Shown in pieces: positions 1-12,443 of a stretch of 64,000 nt of DNA. The position numbers and the translations under genes were made by a program. The stretch comes from Capillidium heterosporum (Eukaryota; Entomophthoromycota; Entomophthoromycetes; Entomophthorales; Capillidiaceae). The first letter of the stretch is position 1, and each line of letters opens with the position of its first letter. The stretch is from NCBI GenBank assembly GCA_016630905.1, contig WBMQ01000004.1, positions 744,001 to 808,000 of the forward strand. The letters are read 5' to 3'. A model generated the notes under the pieces. It ran no database searches, was not told where the DNA came from, and saw only the letters and a list, made by a program, of their open reading frames with translations.

Positions 1-2
1 AA

Positions 3-1127
<1,125 letters not shown>

Positions 1128-1432
1128 CAAAGTTTTGTGGCCACCCTATCAACCTGGTGGGCTATTGGGTATCTTTCTCATACATTTTGATTCCAACAAA
1201 GCTGCCTTTCTCATTAAATTATACACGCGTCTATATTTATTCTTTGTACTTTGCTTTTGTAATTGGTCAATTGGTGCCTATACTTTATTTTTTGATCATA
1301 TAGCCTCCATCTTTCTTCAAAACTATCTATTACGTCACTTAAACTACCTTGATCTGCAAGATTTTAAACTTTAGAAAGAACAGACAGTTTAATTTCAAAG
1401 TTGCTCAACCAAAAAGAAAACCGCTTTGAACA
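1128..1432. other. intergenic, no gene seen
   Basis: AT-rich spacer between the HECT ligase stop and the Mios start. I searched it for WD40-like exons that could supply the missing propeller of the next gene and saw none. Confidence 0.6.
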
Positions 1433-3716
1433 ATGAGTGGCCCGGTGAGCATCGACAACTTCAACCGAGTTACCACTTTGAATAACCAGTACGTAGTAAC
1501 CTATAGTTTGGAGGACAATTTGGAGAACCGAGAATTCGACTACAAAAACTTACCCAAGAAGTTGAAGGAGAAGTTAACTTTGGACAAGTCAAACAAAGAA
1601 GTTGAAGGTAATTATCATTTATTTTTGAATTTTATTTTTAATAAGTTAAAAAAGATGATTTCGAACCCGACATTTTAACTTTGATGTACGAAAGGGCAAC
1701 AAAGGGGTACAGCCTACAACCCAAATCAAACCAAGAGTTAAATTTGGATGGAGAGCTGATAACAGTGTGGAGCTACATAGAAAGTAATATATTGAACCAT
1801 ATAATTTAAATGAAATGGAATTAACACTTTGTAAATTTAAAAGGGACGATGGAACTCTACAACAAGGATGTATTCAAGTCGGAAGGTTTCCAGTTCACCT
1901 TCAAAGGACTTATAGATGTAATTAGTTCCAACCAACCAAGTAAACTATTGTAACAAAAGCCTCCAATAACCTAACAGCACTATTTGTCATAAAAGGTACG
2001 AGTCACCGTCGTTCGAATACTAGTGGTACTAACAATACAGCCTACCGCTCCAACTCCCAAGACAAATTAAGCTTAGAATCAATATCTGGTACCGATTTGA
2101 AGAAGACGATATCCTACCCAATTGATCAAGGGACTGAACTAAATCGGGATAACAAGGAGCGGGGAAGGGATCACCTACCTTTAATAATTAAAGCCATCCT
2201 CACCCAACTACTGAGTACATTTTCAACTACCACCTTCCATTTCAACTTGACAAGCAACAACCGACCAACGGTAGCTGAAGAATCGGGAATCGATACTATA
2301 ATCAATGGGTAAACAATCGATATATTAACTTTTCTTATGTGTTCTTTGGATAGACTAGAGCAAGCTGGGAGCTTTGATCGGGCCGCCTTCCTCACGCTAG
2401 TATGGTGTGGCATCGAGAAATGCCGACAAGTTCTCCTACGCAGCCCCAACAAAACCTTACAGGTCCTCGGTTTAACGTTAAGTTTACGAGCAGCCGCCAA
2501 TAGTAACTTAGCCAAGCAATCCTTCAATCAGATCCAACATAGTTCCACCGAACCCTACCTGGAAGCTATCCTAACTTATCTGCACCATGACAGCTGGAGC
2601 TCAGTGACCGACTTGGAAGGCCTACCTCTCGCCGATCGACTATTAACTGCTGTCTACCGACTCTCCAAATCAGAACTTATAGCTTTTTTAAACAAGCTAA
2701 CCTCCAAACTGGTCCAAAGTGGCAGTATCGATGGGTTAATGGTTACCGGTATCTTTGACATGGATGCCCTACACCTGATTCAAAACTATTTGGATAGAAC
2801 TGGTGACATCCAGTCAGTCGCTTTAATTTTAGCTACTGTCTTTCCTTTCCACCAGAATGCACTATTTTCCACCGAGAAATCAAATGCAATCGCCAAAATA
2901 ACGAATTTATCTACCAAGATCATCGAGGGGTACCGACAGCTTTTAGATAGGTGGCATAGGTTTGACCTTCGCGCCAACTTCGACACCCAGCGGTACAAGA
3001 AGCTGCGTAATTTAGGCCCCAATCGTAGCTCGGGACCCTTACCTGCGTTAGCTATTCGATGTAACTTTTGTAACTTGGCGGTAGGTCCTACTGCCGACGA
3101 GTCGGCCCTAGGTACCAATTCTAAGCTACGACGCGCTCTAACTACCAACTCCGGTGTTCCCTCCCTACCCCAGAAATCACAGTCATTACCCGGGTCTAAA
3201 GTTCGGATGACCAAGGTATTTTGTTTCTTTAAACCACAAACTTCTAATCTATTTATTTAGCCTACCGTATGTCCACGCTGTGGAAAAGCTCTACCCCGAT
3301 GTGCTTTATGCCTGCTGCACCTCGGTTCTCCTTTAGATCCTACCCATCCCACTTCAACTGGAAACTTGATCTCCACCGCCAACAACGGTACTTACTTGAA
3401 CCGTTCCAACACCACCACTAACTCGACTTCCAACCCTACCACTACCAACTCAGCCGTCCTAAGCCCCAGGAACCGGTTAGAAAGTCTAAAGGGAAACTTT
3501 AGTGCCGGTGGCTTGGATTTCAGCAAAACTAATTTCAACGGGAGCGGAGATATGAACGGCAATGAAGCTACGGATGCGGAACTTCGATTCAATCACTGGT
3601 TCGTACTATGTATGTCCTGTAGACATGGGGGTCACGTTGAACATGTCGAAGAATGGTTCAAAGTCAACTTGAACTGCCCGGTAGTTGGATGTAACTGTTT
3701 CTGTACCAGTTTGTAG
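1433..3716 (+). CDS. SEA4: Mios/Sea4, SEA-GATOR2 complex subunit, short form without propeller
   Basis: Subunit of GATOR2 (SEACAT), which acts at the vacuole/lysosome and relieves GATOR1 inhibition of TORC1 when amino acids are present. Six exons (1433-1607, 1655-1783, 1844-1939, 1996-2308, 2354-3215, 3261-3716) give 676 residues in one clean frame. The Mios middle part is seen (YERATKGYSLQP, then the helical stretch QAGSFDRAAFLTLVWCG), and the C-terminal zinc module is complete: CPRCGKALPRCALCLLHLG, then FNHWFVLCMSCRHGGHVEHV and CPVVGCNCFC, as in MIOS. Family members normally begin with a WD40 propeller of about 350 residues; here only about 60 unrelated residues precede the conserved middle, and nothing upstream supplies it. 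So this is a truncated Mios, a split gene, or a gene whose 5' part was lost. A second GATOR2 subunit lies 13 kb downstream. Confidence 0.87.
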
Positions 3717-4479
3717 CTTGATGTTCTCTGAAAAATATTTAGGAGAGAATGGGAACTTCTTTGTGGCTGAAAAGTTGTATGGAGTAGGAGATATAGGTCG
3801 ATGATACTATAGATAGACCCTAAGGACATTGCCAGTGGTATTAAAAAGTTGTTTCCAATTTTGACTTTTTTGTATTTAGAAATATAGCAGCTACATCTAC
3901 TATATATTGTTTAGGACATACAAGTTTAATAACCGTGTTAGATAGTATATTGGCATAAGAATATCAATCACTATAAGAACCTTTAGATTTGATTGCAGGT
4001 AAAATAAAGAGGTCCATTTAGAACTACCTTTGTAATAGATGTCCAAGACGTTGATTAAATTCTAACTCAAATAGTTCTATCTATAAAATTAAAACCAGAT
4101 AAGCCATCCATTATATTTTAGCGACTATGGAATGATTTGAAGAGCAAGCATTGAAAAGGTTGAGGATAGCTTGATTGGGGTTTATATCTACCAATAAGCC
4201 AGGTAAGGGCATCTTTTCAACACCGCTCAATACTCCTTTTTTGTAGCACATATCAAATTACTGTTGGTGGCACTAATGATGTTAAAGTTTGTAAATATTT
4301 AATAGGTATAATATAAATAAAATTGAAGTTTAGATAGAAACATAAAACAAATTTTAAATACTACTTTTTTAATAATTACATTAGGTACTATATAAAAGTT
4401 CAAGCTAATTCAACTTTTTAAAAGTAAAACCCTATCAAAGGGCTATATAAGGAAAAACGGCACAGGATTAATAATAAAA
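3717..4479. other. convergent intergenic region
   Basis: Lies between two convergent gene ends (Mios and the phosphatase). AT-rich, presumably both 3' UTRs; no coding pattern or RNA gene recognised. Confidence 0.6.
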
Positions 4480-5065
4480 TTAGACGGTCAAGTTGTTACG
4501 AACCACTTTGGCATAGGCATCCAACTGACTTATCAAGCTGATGTTGGGTGATATCTTGGGTGACTGGTTCTGTAGGAAACTGTAAGCTTGGTCACTGGTA
4601 AAGTGGAATTTGTAGATCAAATAGGCTATTATCAAACTAGCTGACCTAGAAATACCTTCGTAGCAGTGGACTAAGACATTGCCTTCACTGTTGAACAATC
4701 CTACCTCTGTCGATAAAATTAAAAGCGGTTAAAAAGTCGTTCTCGATACCTTGCTGGTTATGGGACCATTTGAAGTGTAAACTTTGGTAGGTAGGGGGGT
4801 AGTTGAAGCTAACCTCCTTAGCTACGTTTAGGATGCTGGTTATGTGGAACTTCTTCAAGGTGGAGAGGTTAGTAGCGTGTAGACGGTTACCCAAATAGAG
4901 TCCAGGGATTATTTCAATTGGGTCCGAATCCTCCAAAAGGTCGAGTAAGGGGGTTTTGTCGACTTTACTTAGAAGTTTCTCTTTGGGGTGGACCTTCAAG
5001 TTCTTGGTGATGGTGAGGGACAGCTTGGTGTTCAACTTGGGCTTCTTCCTTTCGATTTGGACCAT
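4480..5065 (-). CDS. Dual-specificity protein phosphatase (Msg5/Sdp1-like)
   Basis: Cysteine phosphatase acting on phospho-Ser/Thr/Tyr, probably a MAP kinase phosphatase. Seen: basic N-terminus, IIPGLYLGNRLHATN, ITSILNVAKEV, HFKWSHN, then the signature HCYEGISRSASLIIAYLI with catalytic Cys and Arg. With one +1 step it gives 194 residues; 586 nt is one base more than a multiple of three. The first frame runs through a typical helix (FLTAFNFIDRG) to CAG UGA A at 4685-4687; skipping the U gives QQEGNVLVHCYEG, which joins the helix to the active-site strand at the usual spacing. Alternative: a 43-nt intron with good signals (about GTATCG to GACAG) also restores the frame but removes the conserved helix, so I favour the shift. 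Start chosen at the first ATG of the frame. Confidence 0.82.
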
Positions 5066-8000
5066 CCTTTACTTTATAAGCTGGGTTCTTGTTGAGTTAT
5101 CAATTAATTGGTTTTAGGATTTTAGGCTGTATCTTTGCCTTTATATAGGACCGCAACTTGAATAGACTTTGATCCAAATTTAACTGGCTTTCAATCGCGA
5201 TTATGGTTATTTATAAACTTTGATGCAGCGTGTCAGCCAAGTAACTCCATTCGACGGTTGGAAACAGCTTAGGGTCCAATTAAGGTGCGACCATGTTCTT
5301 TAATATACCCTAAATTTAGTAGTTGTTTTTGTCGTATTATTGGCTTCTAAAATTAAACCGCATTTGTTTGGCTGGTTTAGTAAGATTAAATTAATTAGGT
5401 GGTAAAATCTATAAATAGAAAGGCTAGCATCTTCAAATTCTTGGTAAGCTCCTCATTTACCCGAATTTGTAATGTTTTGGAATTTCGATTGGTTGTCTTG
5501 GTAGTCTGGAATAGCGTTTTGATGTGGTGCCTTCCAAACATCTTTGATTAGAGAAGATGGACATGTAGCGGTACCAAGCGATCTTTTCTAAACTTGGTAG
5601 CCATCCGATCGACACCACTTTTAAAACTTATTGAGACCCGTTACATGTCGAATAACTTCAAGTATATCGTAAAGCATAGAAGAGGCTTCATAAAGCCCAA
5701 ACTTATTAGCAATAGAAAAGTTTGCCCCTTCCACCCTTTGCATCGGAAAAAATATAGAAAGCGATAACTTAGCTTGCTATAGCTAACTTTGGAAGGTTAT
5801 CCTATTACATGAAGTTTATATAGAATATAAAGTTTCTCAAAGTAGTAGTTACGGCGTATCTAATTTCCATTAATCTATCAAAGCAGTAGTAAATTTTTGC
5901 CATTTGCACCGAACAAAGAGGCTTGTTGATTATAGATGCAAGATGGTAGTATGTGCATATAAACCCATACGCCCTACATAAGCTCCGACATAAAAATATC
6001 CCGTCAAGGACGATTATTACACATAAACTTAAACATATCATTAAAAGCTACATCACTAAATCCCAGTTTTAAGTTGTAAGTTGGGAGAGATCTCGCTAAG
6101 CAACGTAAAAAGTAGTAACGGCGATGTATACTACTTTTGTAATTGAAGAATGGCAGCATCGATTTTATCCATTATTTTTAACATACGCTTAGTTTTGATG
6201 TGCTATAAATAAAATTTTCATTTAAAAACATATTTAAATATGCATTATACCCTCATTAAGGATTTAAATATTTCTGTTACAAATATATATTTAAATAGGA
6301 AAGAGTCATATTTTGTCTAAAATTTATAAATAGACAGCATCTAAAACTACATGCTGGAGTGTGATTTATAAGCCATATAGTAACTTAGTTTACCTGGTGC
6401 TTTAGATATATAAAGCTAACGGCTTCCATAACTTGACTCTAAACTAGCTCAGTAGCTCTGATCGGTGCTTCTCAGCATTATCCTTTTCCTTGGCTTCATT
6501 AATATACCAACTAGAGTAGTTTGTTTGCAGCTTTCACCATTTATATACAATTCTATCCACTTGTATATTAAATCTGGGTAATTGGATGGCGAATGTTACT
6601 CTACTAACTCATAAACTATAGCTTCAGATCAATGGATTTCTAACAAAGTTCCTAGTACATTTTCACTATATTAATGCATTATTTAATACCACCATTTCTT
6701 CACCTCCGCTATGGTTGGTACAAGCCGTTGCACAACAGACTTTTTCTATTTCTTTTGAAATATTTGTTTATACTTGGATTTGCTCATTGAGAATCGTCTT
6801 CTGTTTATTCATTGCTTGCCCTTTCGTTACAAGATTTATCATGGGCCTTATAGCAAATAAGAGTCTCTCATTTAAATAGTACTCAAAGTTTAGTTTGCTA
6901 AATAAACTTTCCTGGCAATACAGTCGATTTTTCAATTACCCAGTAGTGAAAGTGTTATAGCTCAGTTCCATATATAATTCAATATACTCTCATACTCTAT
7001 GTGGTTGAATTTAGATTACTATTAATAAAGTCAGTTATATAATATCCAACGGGTACTAGAACTTTAGTATCTTTTAAGTGCAGGATTTTAAATATTATAG
7101 ATATAATTCGAGTGGATTCGAAAATTTTGAATGAGCTGTTTACTAACTAAAACTAAAAATTTACTATATTGCCTTCAATCTGTAATATCTAATACTATAT
7201 CTCTTAGATTGCCTCTATAGCTAAAATATATATTAATTCACACTATATATTTATATTAGAAAGCTTCGAAGGATCACTATTTACTTGTATACGTTTTAAA
7301 ATTTAGCCCCATCCTCCTCAAAAGCCATCTATTAGAAAAAATATACATTTTACACACAGTTTATAACTCTATGTTTTAAGTTTTCATTCGGAATATCCCG
7401 AGAAAATACTACCTTATTTTTCTTGTCATATCAGCCTATAGTGTAGATTGCTACTTACATTGGCTTTCAAAGCTGGTTAAAATACAATGATCTGAGTCAA
7501 TATTTTAAAAGTGCACTTCATATATTTTAAAAGTTTAATTAGTTATTGCCTCTTCCATATATATTACATCAAAGTACTGAGTTACCATGAGCCGATGCAT
7601 ATTGTATCTTTATGATTCATAAGTGCCATATATTTCAACATATTTAATTTGATATGTAGTGAAATAAATAAAGCTTTAAATTTTAGCTATTATAAATAAA
7701 GCTGGAGAAACCTAAAAGAGAATTTAAATATTTTAGTCTGAGAATACAATTGAAATCTAGATATATTTTTTCCAATAGGTTTCTTTTAGCTAGCTAAAGC
7801 GTGTATCAATCCTCTAAAAAATTGATAGATATGAATTATTACACAAACTATTGCCGATAACGTACTACATTCAATGTCAGGCACCTTTCCATCAAAACGG
7901 ATATGGCATTTGGATTTCTGGTACCAATATACCAGGTAATAGGGGCTACAACAATACTTGGAATGATCCAGTAGGTGGAGAAGTAGGTGCCAAAAGTACC

Positions 8001-8663
8001 GACTTTTCCGTTACAATGTTAAAATAAACTTTAAGGGACTTGCAACGGTCGCCAAAACTTATCCTGATTTAAACTAGTTGGCGATTAAGGTTATGTAAAA
8101 GATTTGCCTACTGAATATAAGAAAGTCCGATGATATTCCCATCCAGTTAGCTTAGAAATCTACAGGGCTTGGAGCACCAGTTTGGTTAATACAAAAAGAG
8201 CAAAATATAATCATTACATATAAAAAGTCGATGCAAGACAAATCTATCTCCAGCCCTTGGGGAAAGTGAGCAAATTACTTTACCGATCCGAATTGGTAAA
8301 AGTGATTCCGGGGACATGGCTGCCCTGTAGCTAAGCAGTTAATTTGATATGGATGGGACGGTTGTAGACCCACCCCAGGTTTAGAAAAAATTACTTTGAG
8401 CAGTGGTAATCCGAAATGGACACACATATAGGGGAAACCGGTACGAAAAGCCCCTTGCAGGTTTAGAAAAAATTTTAGACGTAGATTTTGACTGTCGGTA
8501 TATAAACCGAGCTTGAAGCTGTAGTTTTGAAAAGCTCATAGTTTATCTAATTCATTACGGGTTCTACGCTTCCTTTTAGACATTAATTTATATATTATCC
8601 TATCGTCTGTTTTCTGTACTATAATTTATCCTAATTAATATCCAAATAATTAATACATCCACC
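5066..8663. other. long intergenic region
   Basis: About 3.6 kb without a convincing gene. Open frames such as 5805-6041 are AT-rich and lack domain features. The part from about 7850 to 8480 is richer in G+C and has patches that read like coding (for example YNNTWNDPVGG near 7950) but soon hits stops in all frames; it may be a decayed gene or the upstream control region of the bHLH gene. Confidence 0.5.
8376..8474. repeat. 17-bp direct repeat pair upstream of the bHLH gene
   Basis: CAGGTTTAGAAAAAATT occurs at 8376-8392 and again at 8458-8474, 82 bp apart. The copies lie 190-290 bp before the bHLH start, so they could be binding sites, although chance in AT-rich DNA is possible. Confidence 0.6.
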
Positions 8664-9368
8664 ATGAACATGTCTGAACACAACAACTCCGAAGACTTCG
8701 CCTATAACTCCATGCCATCAATCGAAGAAGGCATCCTCCACCAGGACAGCAACATGCTCAACTACATGCACATGAACAACTACGAGATGTTCAAAATGAA
8801 CAACCCCAACTACATGGACGTCGAAGACAATGGTAACTCCATCAATCGATTCAATCACCAGATGGCTTTAGCTACTATCCCCAACCTACCTCCTATGCCC
8901 GAACAGTTCTGCACCGAATTCTTAGAGTACAACCGCGAATCCTACAAGATCTCCAAATCAAAACGCAACAAATTGGAAGATCTACCTGCCTCCACTACCA
9001 GTAACATGGAGTCTCAACCCGATCTCAAATCCAGTGACAGCAACAACTTGAACTTGGAATTAATGTCATCACAGGAGCTACGTAGACAGATCCACATCCA
9101 GTCGGAACAGAAGCGTAGGGCTCAGATCAAGGATGGATTCGAAACTCTAAGGCAACAGCTGCCCAACTGCTCTAACAAGCAGATCTCCAAAGCTTCCATT
9201 TTGTCCAAAACAGTAGTTCACCTCTCCCACCTCAAAGCTACTCAGGGAGTTCTGTTGCAGGAGATTGAGAGGTTGCGGTTGGAGAACGAGCAGTTGAGAC
9301 AGATCCAGGAGGTGCTGTGCCCGAAGCAGCCCAACCACCTCAACTCTATCTACAGCTTGGGTTTGTAA
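8664..9368 (+). CDS. bHLH-leucine zipper transcription factor (Mlx/Mondo-like)
   Basis: Single-exon nuclear DNA-binding protein of 234 residues. The N-terminal half is Asn/Met-rich and unstructured. The bHLH follows at about residues 140-190: basic region RRQIHIQSEQKRRAQIKDGF with the E-box-reading Glu and Arg, helix 1 ending LRQQLPNC, a loop, and helix 2 SKASILSKTVVHLSHL. It runs straight into a zipper with Leu at heptad steps (LLQEIERLRLENEQLRQ). The HIQSEQKRRAQIKDGF form resembles animal Mlx/Mondo and their fungal relatives, which in animals respond to glucose-phosphate; that role is not shown here. The start ATG follows a CCACC context. Confidence 0.85.
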   Translation: MNMSEHNNSEDFAYNSMPSIEEGILHQDSNMLNYMHMNNYEMFKMNNPNYMDVEDNGNSINRFNHQMALATIPNLPPMPEQFCTEFLEYNRESYKISKSKRNKLEDLPASTTSNMESQPDLKSSDSNNLNLELMSSQELRRQIHIQSEQKRRAQIKDGFETLRQQLPNCSNKQISKASILSKTVVHLSHLKATQGVLLQEIERLRLENEQLRQIQEVLCPKQPNHLNSIYSLGL

Positions 9369-10221
9369 GATACGATATACACTTCTATAATATACTATAC
9401 TACACTTGATGATATGAACATACACACGAAATCTGGTCTTCATAATAAAAATACTTTTACCATATGTTTAGTAATATTTTATATTCTCTTATTTGTTCAT
9501 TATAAAAATATGCTATACCTAAAGCATTTGTAGCAGTATTTTCCGATACACTTAATAAATAAATAAAGTACCATTATTAGCAATATAATAGTATGCTGAA
9601 AAGTTAAGGTATGTTATCTAAAATTAGTATCAATTAATAAATAGGATGGTAAGGATTTATATTAATCTAGATTTCTTCGCAAGCCTATCAATACATTTTC
9701 CAACTACACATTATATAGTTTTATAAACGGTATATAATGTAGTTTAGCTCAAAAATCGGATGTAATTGATCAACAAGCAATCTTATTTTAACTTATATTA
9801 CAGCACATATATCTCTAATGTTTAAAATATATGCAGTAACTCGGATTTTTAATTTATCAAAATCAGTTCAAAAGCTTTTTAATAGTACAGAATACAGGCT
9901 ATACGATTTTCTATAACAAGTGAATGTATTTGGGGAGGCTACTTTTAAGCATGTAAATTTGACTAGGAGTAACGAACTAACTTGTATCGTTGCACTGTTC
10001 TACAGATTGTATAAAATTTAATAAACTCTTGCCTTTTTGTATAATAGTTTATATTATAAAACATTATGAACTCTACGATTTATTTCAAACGAAGCGATCA
10101 ATGCTTCAAATTATTATTTTTGATAGACCTATTGGGAAAATCACTTTACTATATGCAATAGCTCTACCCGTAAATTATATAAACATCTTTTTTACTATCA
10201 ACTGTAAAAGCTAAATTTACA
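9369..10221. other. intergenic, no gene seen
   Basis: AT-rich spacer. A short open frame at 9990-10214 overlaps the promoter of the next gene and has no sign of being real. Confidence 0.55.
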
Positions 10222-11015
10222 ATGAAGTTCACCATATCAACTCTAATCAGTTTAATCCTAATCAATTTGTCGTTGTGGAATTGCCAGAAGACAGACACCT
10301 GAGCTCAAAGCCAAAATTCACGCTCAGTTCAAAAACTTGAACCCCGATGTCGACGAGAACGTCGATTTACTCTCAGCCATCAGTTCCTTCGCCTATGACT
10401 TTATAAATAGCGAAAGTGATGACCCCCTTGCTTTAACTTACGAACAACTTTTGAAATCCATAATATCGTTAGAGTGCAAGATAACCAACGAACAGAAGGT
10501 AGCTTTCGAAGAGTTTAAATCCCACTACAAGTACCATTTCTCCAAGTACTACGGCAAAGGTAGGTGCTGCAGTCTAGCTTGTGTAAGTTACAGTGGTGAC
10601 AACGAGTATACCATATGTGATAATATAGCCGCTATAAACAAGGAATTGTGTAGGGAGGCCGAGCAGGTGTACTCCAAACTGCACTATAGCAACTTGCAAT
10701 CTAACGATAATCGCGACGGTATCGAAGTTTCCAAGAAGGATCTGGATAGAGCGCTTGAAGAGATCGATCGACCGAGTCGGGGACAACGGAGCTTCGGGTG
10801 TATTTCGGTAGTCCAAGACTTTAAGAGGAAGTGTTTAGAGGAATGTAATGGCACATGAAAATGACACTACTTGTAAGAAATCCAAGAAGGATAATTGTAT
10901 TGCCGAATTTGAGGTTGATGGGGATTTAGACTTCGAAAGGGAACGAATCGAAGAGCTGATGCGTAACAAGGACTTGAAGAAATGCCCTTTTAAAGCAGAG
11001 CAAATAGGTCTATGA
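10222..11015 (+). CDS. Secreted Cys-rich protein, unknown family, paralogue 1 (two +1 steps)
   Basis: I do not recognise the family. It begins with a signal peptide (MKFTISTLISLILINLSLWNC), then an acidic helical part, a Cys block (KGRCCSLAC), and a second Cys-rich part near the end. Its tandem neighbour at 11724-12443 aligns along the whole length, which fixes the reading. Two breaks are needed, both +1 and both on UGA: ACC UGA G at 10300-10302, where skipping U gives QKTD-T-ELKAKI against the neighbour's QKTD-D-ELRSEI with no gap, and ACA UGA A at 10856-10858, giving NGTENDTTC against NVHVVDGNC. With both steps it is 263 residues. It may be expressed through frameshifting or be a young pseudogene. 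A TATA-like stretch lies shortly upstream. Confidence 0.6.
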
Positions 11016-11723
11016 TAAAGCATTTCGCTCATATTATACATTTATATCCATATTTTTTAAACTTGTTACAATTACAAGAGTCAACTATAAACTTTAAATT
11101 ATATTATACTAAGACAAGCTGTGACAAATATAGTAAAAGTTTAAGCTACAGTGTACCTAAACTTGGAACTTCCCTTATTGAAATACTGAATTATAGTATT
11201 AAAAATTTTATTGTGTATGTGTAGATTCCTTCACCACAGAGTTAAAGATGGCTATCTAATATCATCAGACACCAAAACATTTATAAACCATGTTTCAATT
11301 TAATCTACAATTTATAATAGGCTACATCCACTATATACTGCATATCAAATCTGAACATAAATAGTAGTAAATTTTTATTTACAACTAATTCCTTTGACTA
11401 GCAAAATTTCATGCCAAACTAATTTATAAAAGTAGGCAAATTCTTTGAAAATTTGCTTAATGTATGCGAAATTAATATTTCAAAGTGTATCAGTTTAGCT
11501 TGATGATATATAAAATTTAGTAGAATGATGTAGCTTGTATTTTAAATCATACTGATGTACAGCATCAAAACGAAATTCTACCATGTCATGATTGTCTCAA
11601 GATATTACTTTTGATAGTCGTAGAAAGTTTCAAACCAATATAGGTACCAAGCCTATAATCAAAACTATAAAAAGACCATCAAAATCCTATCAACAGTCAA
11701 GAAAGTACATTAGAAAATACATA
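11016..11723. other. intergenic between the tandem paralogues
   Basis: AT-rich spacer between the two related secreted genes. No gene seen; the AT-rich TATA-like stretch near 11510 may serve the second copy. Confidence 0.5.
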
Positions 11724-12443
11724 ATGAAGGTTATCACATCAGCTATAGCTTATCTAATCCTAGTAAGCCTACCACTAAGAAGCTGCCAGAAGACGGACGA
11801 TGAGTTACGTTCGGAAATTAGAGCCAGGTTCCAAAGCTTGAACCCCGACATCGACGAGAACAGTGATCTCCTCTCAACAATCAGCTCCTTCGCTTATGAA
11901 TTTACACTCACCAAGAAGAAAGACCCCCTAGCTATAGAGTACGAAAGTCTTTTAGCATCGATGATAGCCTTAGAATGTTTGATAGCTGATGACGAGAAAA
12001 AAGAACTTGAGTAATTCAAATCTAAATTTCGATACTCTTTTTCGAAGCGGTACGGTAAAGGGAGATGTTGCAGTTTAGCTTGCAATAAGTACAGTGCCAA
12101 CCTAGAGCTAGGGAAATGTGAATCTATAGTAGCAATAAACAAGGAGTTGTGTAAGGAAGCTGAAGATCTGTACTCCAAGCTTAAATACAACAATATGAAG
12201 TATATTTCAAAACCTAGCAAGAGATAACGAAGTTTGAGTTGTAGTTCTATCGCTACCAGCTTTAAAAAGGAATGTTTGGAGGAGTGTAATGTACATGTAG
12301 TTGATGGTAACTGTAGAAAGGATGGAGTGGAATCATGTGCTGATAGAGCAAAGGACAAGGAGATATTCGAGTTTGAGGAGGAACGAGTTGAGGAGTTGAA
12401 AGCTATCAAGGGTTTAGATGGATGTCCACTTCAAGCGCAGTAA
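11724..12443 (+). pseudogene. Secreted Cys-rich protein, unknown family, paralogue 2 with in-frame stops
   Basis: Tandem paralogue of the gene at 10222-11015. It has a signal peptide (MKVITSAIAYLILVSLPL), the matching DIDENSDLLSTISSFAYEF segment, the KGRCCSLAC block, KKECLEECN, and the acidic tail EFEEERVEELKAI. The entire 240-codon span stays in one frame, but UAA stands inside it at 12012-12014 (opposite Glu in the paralogue) and 12225-12227 (opposite Gln). A +1 step there would destroy the match, so this differs from the other broken genes of the window. Most likely a recently inactivated copy. Stop-codon readthrough is possible but unsupported, since neighbouring genes end normally with UAA. 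Confidence 0.6.

Noticed and set aside
11724-12443. UAA reassigned to Gln/Glu in this organism
   Set aside because: Several certain genes (SDH4, carbonic anhydrase C, bHLH factor, CCCH protein) end at UAA in the expected place, so two UAA codons in one duplicate gene are better explained as damage.
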